Assembly: GCF_016595525.1 (NCBI RefSeq) | Contig: NZ_JAENII010000009.1 | Coordinates: 163,202-227,201 of the forward strand | Direction of reading: 5' to 3' | Source: Haloferula rosea | Lineage (GTDB): Bacteria; Verrucomicrobiota; Verrucomicrobiia; Verrucomicrobiales; Akkermansiaceae | DNA length: 64,000 nucleotides | Shown: positions 57,501-64,000 of the stretch, in pieces | Position numbering within the stretch: the stretch's first letter is position 1 | Layout of the letters: each line of letters opens with the position of its first letter | Translations under genes and position numbers: made by a program | The notes under the pieces: generated by a model | What the model was told of the DNA's origin: nothing | Databases searched by the model: none | Seen by the model: the letters and a program-made list of their open reading frames with translations, nothing else

Positions 57501-58441
57501 TCCCGCTACGGACGAAGGTCGAGATCAAGGCCGAGAACCTCGCTGAACCGATTCTCTTCGAGACCGAGGGGACCCAGGACTTCGATCTGGATCAGGGAAC
57601 CCGCAAGCTGTCGGCAAGAAGGCCGCTCAAGGATGCTGGCCGCGCCCAGTTTGATGGAAGCGCCACGATCTCGTTCAAGATCGGTGCCACCACGGTGACC
57701 TACGATCGGCCTCTGAAATTCAACGAGGAATTCGCCCACTCGAACAATTACAATCTCCGCCGGATGAAGCTCAGATTGAGCATGGCACCGCGCGCCTACT
57801 ATCAGAGCCAGCCCTTGGTGATCGCCGGGATTCCGTTCGACTGCATGTATCCTGCGGAACGCATGCTTGAGGTCCAGGGACCCGGGAACGGCGACCAGGT
57901 CAACATCCATGAGGGCGACGAAGTCATCGTGGACATCGCCAGCGAGAATTTCATCTGCCCCTGGGTGCATTCGCTTGAGTTTGATCAATCAAGCCAGGTG
58001 ACCTTGTTCAAACCACGATCGGAAAAGAGCATTCGAGGCAGCGTCAACGGCAATAAGGATGACATCTACGACTTCGACCCTAGTACTTCGTGTGACTTCG
58101 TCAGCGAGGAGTCGAAGAGCATCATCGAGTATGACTTCGGCAAGGAGGTCACCCTGAACGGTCTCGACGCCAACTACGGCGGGTCCTGCTTCATCCGGGT
58201 CTGGTATCAGGATGGGGAGACCTGGATTCCCCTCGTCTGGGACAACTACTCGGTGAACACCAGTCATCATCCCACCTTCCCTGATACCAAGGCCGCGCTG
58301 TGGAGACTGGAAATCAAGCATGGGAGCCCGATGAAATTCCAGACCCTGCGTTTCTACCACAACCCGAACCTGATTTCCAAACGCGGCACCCTGCCGCAAT
58401 CGGAACACCCGAAGTGCCTGCCGCCCATCCAGCCTCAGTAA
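54578..58441 (+). CDS. Large zinc-ribbon membrane protein with PDZ-like and alpha-toroid domains (DUF6288-like)
   Basis: A 1287-residue protein from ATG 54578. Residues 8-31 are a zinc ribbon (C8-P-S-C11, C28-E-V-C31). One transmembrane helix (about 64-82) and a long Pro/Glu-rich linker follow. Then come a PDZ-like segment (about residues 265-350, SPAENHLQLGDLIIGIEGEVL), a beta-domain and an alpha-toroid part (about 525-860) with HTEWLAAQQREDGSWPRLAG and GYGTAGQHYGTGHLALAI. Last are more beta-domains (about 900-1287), including an F5/8-type-like end. Domain order fits DUF6288-type proteins of Planctomycetes/Verrucomicrobia. The large part is outside the cytoplasm while the zinc ribbon is inside. 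Function is unknown. The next gene starts within its last 28 nt. Confidence 0.82.
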   Translation: MNSITTTCPSCAQSLKVDASMIGRKGRCEVCQTKFIIEETRVEEAVEAAEPASKQKASSLPLNRAVLWFLCVLLLAVGGFWMNSKSQKPGPAEVAVEKSENRKLPEAEKPVVPPPAGTAAPVETPVVVPAAPKEAATPPEVAENVPVDAPPTKEAPPAQTEEPPTPNDAPRVQTESPPAPAGSFPVKVAFERIDIGEYRRTYPAVNQGWMPNGEDQAEQAKAWGNYLGPLGVRIRSHVPQHQSRPAFAKIIPHNIQAEDGSLGLTAAEVVQIAPGSPAENHLQLGDLIIGIEGEVLQSGNQYRPGWTFMHKDARELQLMFGEKIDQAQARGDIRFTVLRFPEGEQQRLPVRRQELWSGEGGNNSVGLQSFDIEVPGEGFITLESNQFDDVIHGDGTVWLDVTLEGDYGTMNLLELPAGAMRAGYGKPRLQTDQPYTLKGKEYAQALDLHAQGAATWRLPEGTKRIKGSFAALSYGKVQPKVFHTNLALPLTGLHRDRLVDVRFPIGKTGSFSATYPKDCAKTAITVKRHTEWLAAQQREDGSWPRLAGYTRDGWDTAWCGLALMSDGDPKYDEAVRKAAYRIAYEDAPSEWTAERAMRLMFLSEYYLRTKDAEIVPGIQAAYHQLLDCCKTDHMAGHKVNGFGYGTAGQHYGTGHLALAIALASRTPITVDSTLVKSIIQHAGEVCVNGTYAYGRGRRMARNDSRQHGGGNAMSGPGLLGVQIGGGHRSAIQEMVERMDASIGDGDNSHATSSLAFIFSSLAIAAADEEVFLKHMQNFRYKLTLDDNWEGGFLKSAFPLDFQGGEGVTAEWIRSAGSILVLNALKKNLAITGRKELWSKESIPTVAVSEWGGQVHSYYLRNWCLAAELLGRRAPHELWSGIREMNVLPRTTGMVPGTRAIVLKHAPGLVRKIAADRSLDKAQRAHAIELISGLDFQIHDRMNGSDQQVDLQINLPLHQLNWLDEDKSTMFSKSPFPLRTKVEIKAENLAEPILFETEGTQDFDLDQGTRKLSARRPLKDAGRAQFDGSATISFKIGATTVTYDRPLKFNEEFAHSNNYNLRRMKLRLSMAPRAYYQSQPLVIAGIPFDCMYPAERMLEVQGPGNGDQVNIHEGDEVIVDIASENFICPWVHSLEFDQSSQVTLFKPRSEKSIRGSVNGNKDDIYDFDPSTSCDFVSEESKSIIEYDFGKEVTLNGLDANYGGSCFIRVWYQDGETWIPLVWDNYSVNTSHHPTFPDTKAALWRLEIKHGSPMKFQTLRFYHNPNLISKRGTLPQSEHPKCLPPIQPQ

Positions 58442-59274
58442 GGGCCTGCCGAACCGCCGGCCTTCTGGCATGCACGCTGTTGGCCATCGGCTCATGCGAG
58501 CATGACGACCCCCGGAGCGTCGAAGCGGCTCCCGCCGATCCGCGAGAAGTCAGCCGGAGGCTCGCCGCAGAGTTTCCCCTGCTTCCCGTCATCGAGGGGA
58601 CACTCTGGCGGCAACTCGAGGAGGCCGAGGACCTCGCCTCGAACCCCGGCTCCACCGCATCCCAACGCGCGGAAGCGACCGCCGGGATCCACCGCATCAC
58701 CGACCGGTTGCAGGAGAAGCATCCCTTCCGACAGGAGGAGCAACGCACCATGCTCGGCGGCATCGTTCACCACAAGGAGTCGGGGAAGATTGAGATTCCC
58801 GTCGCCGTCTGTTTTCCGAAGGAGAGTGACAGTCGGCATCCCGGCGAACTCGAGCTGATCCTCTGTGCGACGACCGGGCGATCCCACGAAACCTTGTTCA
58901 CGACCGATGCCAGGCCTCTGCATCTGGAACTGCTGATGCACCTCGCGGGCTACAGGAAGTCCCCACCGTCCAGCACCTTCAGGATCGATGTCGTCATCCC
59001 GGATCACGAGGTCATCCCCATCGAATCGCTCATCCGATCCGCGGATGGTGACCCGCTGCCGGAGCGTCTGCTCTGGGAATTCAGCGGCGGTGAGTTCACG
59101 GACCCTTATCTTCCGGACATGACGGGGGACTTCTTGATTTGCTGGCACGCCCACGAATCCGTGCTGCGCATCCGCCACGAGGGCATCGCCTCGGGCGAAA
59201 TCAAATTGAAGCCCGTTGCTCATCCTGCCCTGAAGCAGAACCAGCCCGCGACGCTGATTCTATCTCCGGAATAA
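58414..59274 (+). CDS. Lipoprotein with YdjY-like domain
   Basis: The reading frame starts within the end of the preceding gene; GTG 58414 (28 nt overlap) gives 286 residues and places a lipobox (LLAIGSC) at about residues 22-28. The C-terminal half resembles the YdjY domain (GKIEIPVAVCFPKE..., ELELILCATTGRSHETLF and LHLELLMHLAGYRKSPP), a ferredoxin-like fold known in Planctomycetes and Verrucomicrobia. Its role is unproven. The overlap shows it is translated with the toroid protein, which suggests a membrane-surface complex. The start codon choice is uncertain. Confidence 0.72.
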   Translation: MPAAHPASVRACRTAGLLACTLLAIGSCEHDDPRSVEAAPADPREVSRRLAAEFPLLPVIEGTLWRQLEEAEDLASNPGSTASQRAEATAGIHRITDRLQEKHPFRQEEQRTMLGGIVHHKESGKIEIPVAVCFPKESDSRHPGELELILCATTGRSHETLFTTDARPLHLELLMHLAGYRKSPPSSTFRIDVVIPDHEVIPIESLIRSADGDPLPERLLWEFSGGEFTDPYLPDMTGDFLICWHAHESVLRIRHEGIASGEIKLKPVAHPALKQNQPATLILSPE

Positions 59275-59360
59275 GCGAACTGTCTGCGAAGCCCTGCATC
59301 GTCGACCACGGGACCTTCCACCCACCCTCCATTCTGGCTCCGATTTGTCCTCACCCACAG

Positions 59361-59999
59361 TCACCGCCGGCTTGCACGGCAGGCGTGGCCGCAGGAGCAC
59401 AGGTTTCCAATGTGGGCCGCAATGAGCAAGAGGCCGCCCAAGGTGGTGACGATGGCGGCAGGCGGGATGTGCAAGCTGGTGACTCCGGCTTCATCCACCT
59501 GCACGCTCGGACAGCATGGGTCGACACAGGCCGTGGTCGGGGAAGCCTCGTCCGTTGCCGCGATCCGATCGCTGCTCCCTCCCACGGCACTTCTTTCGCA
59601 CGAAGCCACCGCCGGGTTCACGAGGTTCGTGGATTCCGCTGCACCGGGAACCCGGAGTGATACGGAAGCCTCGGTTTCACCGGACTGGCTGAAGGCGGGG
59701 AGCATCGCACCGATCAGCACCAGCAGAATCCCGAGGGAGGCGGTGATCGGAATCCACCGCTTCTGGTGCGTCCGATATCCCTTGCGAATCGAGAAGACCG
59801 CGAGCGGGACGACGAAGACTGCGACGAGAACATGGGAGGCCGGATGCGCCCACACCCGGCCGAAGCTCGGGAGAGCGATCAGCAGGATGGGGGCAAGCGC
59901 GCAATGGATCGCACAGAGGACCGAGGCCGCCACCCCGACCCGATCGGCTTTCTGCAGGGTGGGAGAGAGGGTGGCGGGAATCGAAGTCGTGGCATTCAT
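59361..59999 (-). CDS. MerC-domain membrane protein
   Basis: A 212-residue protein from ATG 59999. It has four transmembrane helices, with the MerC start VGVAASVLCAIHCALAPILL holding the paired cysteines. A non-conserved Cys/Ser/Ala-rich insert of about 75 residues lies before the last helix, with CVDPCCPS. The C-terminus is CSCGHAC. MerC proteins move mercuric or other soft-metal ions across the inner membrane; the insert may be a metal-binding tail. No mer operon is present. The gene upstream (60073-60654) is probably co-transcribed, from a promoter with metal-box-like repeats. Confidence 0.85.
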   Translation of the reverse strand: MNATTSIPATLSPTLQKADRVGVAASVLCAIHCALAPILLIALPSFGRVWAHPASHVLVAVFVVPLAVFSIRKGYRTHQKRWIPITASLGILLVLIGAMLPAFSQSGETEASVSLRVPGAAESTNLVNPAVASCERSAVGGSSDRIAATDEASPTTACVDPCCPSVQVDEAGVTSLHIPPAAIVTTLGGLLLIAAHIGNLCSCGHACRASRR

Positions 60000-60072
60000 G
60001 GGTCGGGAAAGGGGCAATGAGGGACGAAGCGAAGCGGGAGGTTTCAGCGGATGGCCAGCGGGTCGAATCGCA

Positions 60073-60654
60073 CTAGGCATGGACGGCTTGGGCGTACTGC
60101 TTCGGTCGTCGAAGTTCGCCGGGCGAGTCGCGCAGGCACTGGAACCACTGCAAGGCAGCGGACGGCTCGACCCATTGCTTCGCTTTGGGAACCTTGCGGT
60201 ACTGGCGGAAGTTTTCCGCTCGATAGGCAAGGCCGAAACGCGCGAGGACGGCATGCTCGTAGGCGATCAACCAGTCGAGGAAAGGAAGCGCCGCGTGGTG
60301 GAGCTCCCGATCCGTCCCGGATTCGAAAAGCTCCTTTTGCCATTGGCCCGGGATCGGGGTTTCCGTTCCCGAGGTCCAGAGGTAGCAGCGCCGGCGGGCC
60401 CGGTAGAACGTGAACCCTCCTTCCGGGCCATACCATCCGGCACACGAGCCATACAGCTCGACCAGGCCACCTTGCCAGGGCAGGCGGTAGCAACTTGTCC
60501 CCTTCAAACCTGGGGATGGACTCCGCACGAAGCCCTGGGCGGTGAGGAAGTTCCCGGTCGGTCGCAGAACATCCCGTCCCCAGAAGAACATCTGCTGCTG
60601 CAACCCGTCCGAGAGATCTCGCCGGAAACAGGAAGGAATGGCTGAAGCGTTCAT
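60073..60654 (-). CDS. Protein of unknown function upstream of merC
   Basis: A 193-residue, aromatic- and Trp/Tyr-rich protein (QQQMFFWGRDVLRPTGN, GSCAGWYGPEGGFTFYRARR). It has no signal peptide or membrane helix. No known family. It lies 73 nt upstream of the MerC gene on the same strand, so the two are likely one unit. Position behind metal-regulator-like repeats suggests a metal-homeostasis role. Confidence 0.7.
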   Translation of the reverse strand: MNASAIPSCFRRDLSDGLQQQMFFWGRDVLRPTGNFLTAQGFVRSPSPGLKGTSCYRLPWQGGLVELYGSCAGWYGPEGGFTFYRARRRCYLWTSGTETPIPGQWQKELFESGTDRELHHAALPFLDWLIAYEHAVLARFGLAYRAENFRQYRKVPKAKQWVEPSAALQWFQCLRDSPGELRRPKQYAQAVHA

Positions 60655-60661
60655 TGATTAA

Positions 60662-60702
60662 CGCAAGTAAATTGCAAAACCCACTAACGCAAGCAATTTG
60701 CG
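60662..60702 (-). promoter_or_regulatory. Two metal-regulator-like repeats before the merC unit
   Basis: GCAAGTAAATTGC (60663-60675, GCAA-N5-TTGC) and CGCAAGCAATTTGCG (60688-60702, CGCAA-N5-TTGCG) are inverted repeats of the same kind in tandem, each preceded by TAA, about 26 bp apart. They lie 8-50 nt upstream of the minus-strand start codon at 60654. The spacing fits an operator of a Fur-superfamily repressor; no regulator gene is in the window. Confidence 0.6.
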
Positions 60703-61277
60703 ATAGCGGATCATGCTTCGTCTGGCTTCTCCCCCATGAATCGCGCCTTGGGAGCGCATCGGGCCAACGCCCCTTCGCGGTCGGTCGCAGCGTCATCGCC
60801 CCCCGCCACGGCGTGCTGCGCGAGCTCGTCATCTCTTCCTCACGGGGTGGCTCTACGAAGTGAATTCCGCCACGTGTCCCCACGATCCACCGGCGGGATG
60901 CACACGGCTTCCTCGTCACACCGAAAGCACACGTGGCTCCACCGACAGCGTCCCCACCTCCGGCTCTTCGACGTCCCTGACGCAGAATCAGCAAGGCTGT
61001 TTGGTACTTCTTGAAGTTCCTGGATTCCTGAAAAAGTGATATGCGAAATAAGACCTCCGGAAACGAAACCCATGCCATTCTACGTCGGTTCCCGATATTC
61101 AATTCGAGCTGAGTAGACCGCCTCCAATCCCCGAGGCTTCTTGACTTCGACCCATTCGAATGGCGGAATCTCGTCCTAATAAATCCCACGCATATCGGCT
61201 TGGGGTGTTACGAAGAAAACTGTTTGCTGAAGAACCATCTGTGTTGACTCTTAGCCCAGTTCAACGAACTTAAAGTC
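60703..61277. other. Gene-free region before the toxin-antitoxin pair
   Basis: About 575 nt in which frames are open but read as poor proteins without family. The second half is lower in GC than the flanks. It marks the border between the core genes and the accessory tail of the window. Confidence 0.5.
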
Positions 61278-61505
61278 ATGAACCCGAGGATCTCCATAGT
61301 TCCAGCAGTCTGTCACGGCAAGCCTGTGATAGCCGGCACCCGGGTGTTGGTCTCTACCATTCTCGGAGCCCTTGCTGGAGGGGATTCGGTGGAGATGATT
61401 CTAGAGGACTATCCGAATATCGCGCGGGAAGATATCGGCGCTGCCCTAGAATTTGCTAGCGCGCTAAGTGACTACCAAGAGACCGGCTACGAATCGGTCG
61501 CGTGA
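61278..61505 (+). CDS. DUF433-family antitoxin
   Basis: A 75-residue protein (PAVCHGKPVIAGTRVLVSTI and EDYPNIAREDIGAALEFA) matching the DUF433 family, a small winged-helix-like antitoxin usually upstream of a PIN-like DUF5615 toxin, as here. Its stop overlaps the start of the toxin gene. It is expected to bind its promoter and neutralise the toxin. Confidence 0.92.
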   Translation: MNPRISIVPAVCHGKPVIAGTRVLVSTILGALAGGDSVEMILEDYPNIAREDIGAALEFASALSDYQETGYESVA

Positions 61506-61909
61506 GGTTTTTTCTCGACGAGAATTTTCCGAAGTCCGCTGCTCTCCTGCTTAAGGCGGCAGGACACGACTGCTTTGACCCAAGAGGAACTGCGCTTGAG
61601 GGGGCTGAGGATGATGCTCTCCTCGCAGAATCCCGACGAATGCGCGCCGTGTTGCTGACCACGGATCGTGACTTCTACCATACTCTGCAACACCGCTTCC
61701 CAGACCACACGGGAATAGTGGTGATAGCGCTTAAGAAACCTAACCGGCAAGCTATTGTCGACCGACTCGACTGGTTCCTGAAGAACGTCGAAGAGCAAGA
61801 GATTCCGGGACGAGCGTTTCAACTGCGAGATAGTAAGTGGGTGGCCAGACCGCCATTGCCAAACAACTCCAGCGAACAAGACGGTGCTGAACAACCGCCT
61901 GCCCGCTGA
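61502..61909 (+). CDS. DUF5615 PIN-like toxin
   Basis: A 135-residue PIN-like nuclease from GTG 61502, which overlaps the antitoxin stop. FLDENFPKSAALLLKAAGHD at the start and TTDRDFYHTL supply the acidic metal-binding residues of the family. The last ~20 residues (NNSSEQDGAEQPPAR) are not part of the domain and read through a repeat-like DNA segment. DUF433/DUF5615 pairs are VapBC-like toxin-antitoxin modules thought to act on RNA. Confidence 0.92.
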   Translation: MRFFLDENFPKSAALLLKAAGHDCFDPRGTALEGAEDDALLAESRRMRAVLLTTDRDFYHTLQHRFPDHTGIVVIALKKPNRQAIVDRLDWFLKNVEEQEIPGRAFQLRDSKWVARPPLPNNSSEQDGAEQPPAR

Positions 61910-61977
61910 GGGCTTCAACTCTTAGGGTGGCTAGGTCATCATGAGCGAAACCGAAGCGGCGCTTCCAGGCAGGCGGT
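61894..61977. repeat. 10-bp inverted repeat spanning the toxin gene end (attC-like?)
   Basis: ACCGCCTGCC (61894-61903) and GGCAGGCGGT (61968-61977) are perfect complements 64 nt apart. GCTGAAC before the left arm resembles the R'' box of integron attC sites, but no matching GTTRRRY box is found after the right arm. I can only say attC-like. Confidence 0.4.
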
Positions 61978-62019
61978 GCCAGACCTCGGACCATCGGCAA
62001 TAAAATCCGAGATTCAAAA

Positions 62020-62325
62020 ATGAAGAAACAACTGACAACTATATTTGCAGTCGGCACAGTGTGTTCGTTGATTGCACTAACTGCATGTACAGAAAAGCAT
62101 GTTCCGAGTGGTTCACCAGTAGCTCCCTCGCCGCCTGAATCACTACGGGGATCCTTTGATGTGTTCTACGAACTCCAGACAAGTCCCACGTCGACCGCTG
62201 GAACAGGCGAGAAACCAAAGAAAGTGAGCGCAATTCACTTTCATGAAAACTATATCGTCTTAGAAGAAGCGACTGGCGGTCGCGTTCTTCCCGTAGATAA
62301 AATCAAGGAATTCTGGTGGAGGTAG
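62020..62325 (+). CDS. Small putative lipoprotein
   Basis: A 101-residue protein with a lipoprotein signal (MKKQLTTIFAVGTVCSLIALTAC, lipobox LTAC at 20-23) and a short beta-rich mature part (AIHFHENYIVLEEATGGRVLPV). No family recognised. Base composition is clearly lower in GC than core genes, in line with acquired DNA. It follows the toxin-antitoxin pair by 110 nt. Confidence 0.72.
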   Translation: MKKQLTTIFAVGTVCSLIALTACTEKHVPSGSPVAPSPPESLRGSFDVFYELQTSPTSTAGTGEKPKKVSAIHFHENYIVLEEATGGRVLPVDKIKEFWWR

Positions 62326-62612
62326 TGGCTGCGAGCCGTCTCCTCCGAGTCGAACCCCGAAGATGGCTGGTGAGCTTGCCTTACAGCGATCCGTTGTTGG
62401 ACGGGCCGGGCCTTGTTGAGATCAGCGGGATGATCGAAGCCGATGCGCTATCGATTCGTGCCTGAGGTTCAGGCACTTGCGGTGGTGATCGGGTTTCGAA
62501 GTGATCTCTCGGCTCATTGGCAGGGGCCACGGTCTTTGCGTCGCAGACGCAGGGGCCGTGCAGGGCGCTTGTCGAGCGATGTCTGGGCGTGGTTGGGACC
62601 GACAAGAGCTTG

Positions 62613-63108
62613 CTACGGCGGAAACCGTAGTTTTTGACGACACGTTCCCAAGGGCCGAATGAGGATGGGCCTTTGCCGGGTAGTGGATGCCGAGGCGGCG
62701 GTCAATTCTCCGGCGCGGTGGAGACGGGCGAGTTGGCGCGCATCCTTCTTGCCTGGCCGTCCGTAGCCTTGGCGGGAGCGGATCGGTTTTGACCTTGTCG
62801 CCGGACTGGGAAGGGACCAGCGAGGGGGCAATCACGGTGCAGGGCACGCCGATCTTGTCGAAATGCCGGGCGATCCACATGCCGCATCCGCCGGCCTCGT
62901 AGCAGACTTCAAGGGCGTCCAGCGGGATCTTGTGTGCTTTGGCGATTCGCCGCACCACCCGCTCCAAGGCGGTGTGGGTGGTCGCGACCGAACCGTAATG
63001 GCGGACCTCCCCTCCGGCGCCGGGATCGGCGATGGCGACGGTGGTTTGTGCTTTATGGACGTCGAGTCCGAGGTAGGGTTTCTGCGGTGTGTCTGAGTTC
63101 GTTTTCAT
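62613..63108 (-). pseudogene. Broken IS110-family transposase, N-terminal part
   Basis: From ATG 63108 the protein begins PYLGLDVHKAQTTVAIADPG and continues to EVCYEAGGCGMWIARHFDK and SGDKVKTD, the N-terminal DEDD domain of IS110-type transposases. The next conserved block (DARQLARLHRAGEL) appears in another frame after an extra 31 nt, so the frame is broken. The rest of the protein (the catalytic C-terminal part with the conserved Ser) is missing. What follows to about 62360 is not recognisable. The element is inactive; no inverted ends were found. Confidence 0.85.
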
Positions 63109-63258
63109 TCTTCGTAATGCATTGAATGTGGATAGGCCCCGACCTGTCGGGGTAGCCCCACGAGTTGAACCAGACCCACCACTTCTCTTACCAACCTGAA
63201 CTCGGCCCGAAATGCTGCGCCCAGATCAACCGGCAGCCATAGGGTCTAGCCTAAAAAC

Positions 63259-63738
63259 ATGATCACTAAAGCACTTATCGTGACGCTCACCGTTCTTACG
63301 GGCTCGGCATCCGCCGACTTTGTGACAAAGAAGAATACAAAGGGCGCCTACTACGAGGTCCACAAGAACAGGGATGGTAGTCACTCGTTCTACCTGGTGC
63401 CGAGCTCCGGCAGCACCGGTGGACAACTTGGTTCCGTGACAGCGTGGAAGGATCAGAAGATCGTGTTCATGGCGGACGGCATCACCAATCACACGATCAT
63501 GTCCCGAGCGGTAAGAGAGGGTAAGGTTCGTGACGCTGCTCGAGCATTCTGTGTGACAGTCAGGTTGGATCTCGTCGATAAGATTACCCTCCTGTGGGCG
63601 ATTGTCGGACCGCCTGAGTCGGTGAGCGGCACTACTTGGGACACAGATCTACTGTGGCTTCTTGAGGAGGCACGCAAGGACGGCCGCTTTAGGGATTACA
63701 CAACCAAGGCTAAGGAGACTGTCGGGAAACCCCAGTAG
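63259..63738 (+). CDS. Exported protein of unknown function
   Basis: A 159-residue protein with a signal peptide (MITKALIVTLTVLTGSASA) and a mature domain rich in beta-strands then helices (GAYYEVHKNRDGSHSFYLV, ..., DLLWLLEEARKDGRFRDY). No family recognised. It lies between a broken transposase and a second transposase fragment, and its base composition matches the other accessory genes rather than the core. Confidence 0.72.
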   Translation: MITKALIVTLTVLTGSASADFVTKKNTKGAYYEVHKNRDGSHSFYLVPSSGSTGGQLGSVTAWKDQKIVFMADGITNHTIMSRAVREGKVRDAARAFCVTVRLDLVDKITLLWAIVGPPESVSGTTWDTDLLWLLEEARKDGRFRDYTTKAKETVGKPQ

Positions 63739-63889
63739 GCCCTTGAAGAACCAAGTTTTCTAAGGGGGGGCTGTGGAGGTCCGGTTTCGAGTGAATCGGG
63801 AGCAGATTCGATCTGGGATGCGCAATGGGGCGCTGAGGGGCGCTGATGTCCCTCTCTTTGGGGGTCACGAGGGCTTCTGAGCCGCCCTT

Positions 63890-64000
63890 TCATCCCCGGA
63901 TCACGCCTTCAACCCCGTATTCCGGACGGTAGAGCGCGATTTTGCCGATGTTGTGCATGATGCTCCACAGTTTCCATATCACGGCCACTTTCTCGCGGCC
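63890..64000 (-). CDS. Transposase C-terminus (runs off window)
   Basis: The last 36 codons of a gene continuing beyond the right edge: ...GREKVAVIWKLWSIMHNIGK... then stop at 63890. The G-x-E-K-V-x-x-x-W-x-L-x-x-x-x-H-N pattern is that of the C-terminal helix of IS1182/IS5-type DDE transposases. Family assignment rests on this short end only. Confidence 0.55.
   Translation of the reverse strand, partial: GREKVAVIWKLWSIMHNIGKIALYRPEYGVEGVIRG

Noticed and set aside
60044..61189. 381-codon minus-strand frame over the region before the MerC unit
   Set aside because: Overlaps the better supported 193-residue gene in another frame, crosses its promoter repeats and has no family.

Overview
The window reads as a stretch of chromosome from a member of the Verrucomicrobiota, most likely the order Verrucomicrobiales. 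The DNA is GC-rich. Pointers to this group are a very large PilX-like exported protein of the Verru_Chthon-cassette kind, the long insertion-containing form of IspG, a zinc-ribbon ExbB-like channel with two ExbD-like partners, and several families of exported proteins of unknown function. Short intergenic repeats ((GGATGAG)n and AAGTAGAAAGT-type arms) also occur. Most start codons, including nearly all of the ATP synthase operon, lack a Shine-Dalgarno sequence. No rRNA or CRISPR was found; one tRNA (tRNA-Pro, GGG) is present.

Layout. 1-6.2 kb (mostly minus strand): the end of an exported repeat-like protein, serS with a small overlapping membrane gene, a membrane Ser/Thr kinase with an extracytoplasmic helical-repeat domain, and a PocR/AraC regulator. 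6.5-9.4 kb: aspartate ammonia-lyase fused to a cyclic-nucleotide-binding-like domain, and a YycJ-type metallo-hydrolase. 9.5-11.7 kb: one exported protein and 1.3 kb of gene-free, repeat-rich DNA. 11.7-18 kb: a secreted GH29 fucosidase, a three-gene ion-channel-like operon (ExbB-like plus two coiled-coil ExbD-like subunits), and a secreted BNR-type beta-propeller. 18-21 kb: floA, a linker gene and nfeD. 21-25.4 kb: the giant PilX-like protein and its partner. 25.4-32.6 kb: bioA behind a biotin-operator-like palindrome, two membrane-anchored unknowns, a toroid protein with an HlyD-like adaptor and a spermidine-synthase-like protein, and a TM2 protein. 32.7-34.5 kb: HU and a YiiX-like peptidase. 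34.7-41.6 kb: the complete F1Fo ATP synthase operon atpBEFHAGDC.

41.7-47.6 kb: ispG, clpS with its DUF2017 partner, a GT9 glycosyltransferase, a carbohydrate-binding-like protein, a DUF1287 protein and a SASA-type esterase. 47.7-54.1 kb: alaS, the arginine genes argC-argJ with a third exported gene, and tRNA-Pro with a 19-bp perfect hairpin. 54.6-60.7 kb: a 1287-residue zinc-ribbon/toroid membrane protein overlapped by a YdjY-like lipoprotein gene, then a MerC gene with an unknown partner behind two metal-box-like repeats. 61-64 kb is accessory DNA: a DUF433/DUF5615 toxin-antitoxin pair, small exported proteins, a broken IS110 transposase and the end of a second transposase.

The core part is ordinary energy, translation and arginine/isoprenoid metabolism. 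The strongest candidates for an undescribed system are the channel operon at 13.2-16.4 kb, where two ExbD-like subunits align at the N-terminus but only one keeps the ion-carrying aspartate, and the zinc-ribbon/toroid plus YdjY pair at 54.6-59.3 kb.
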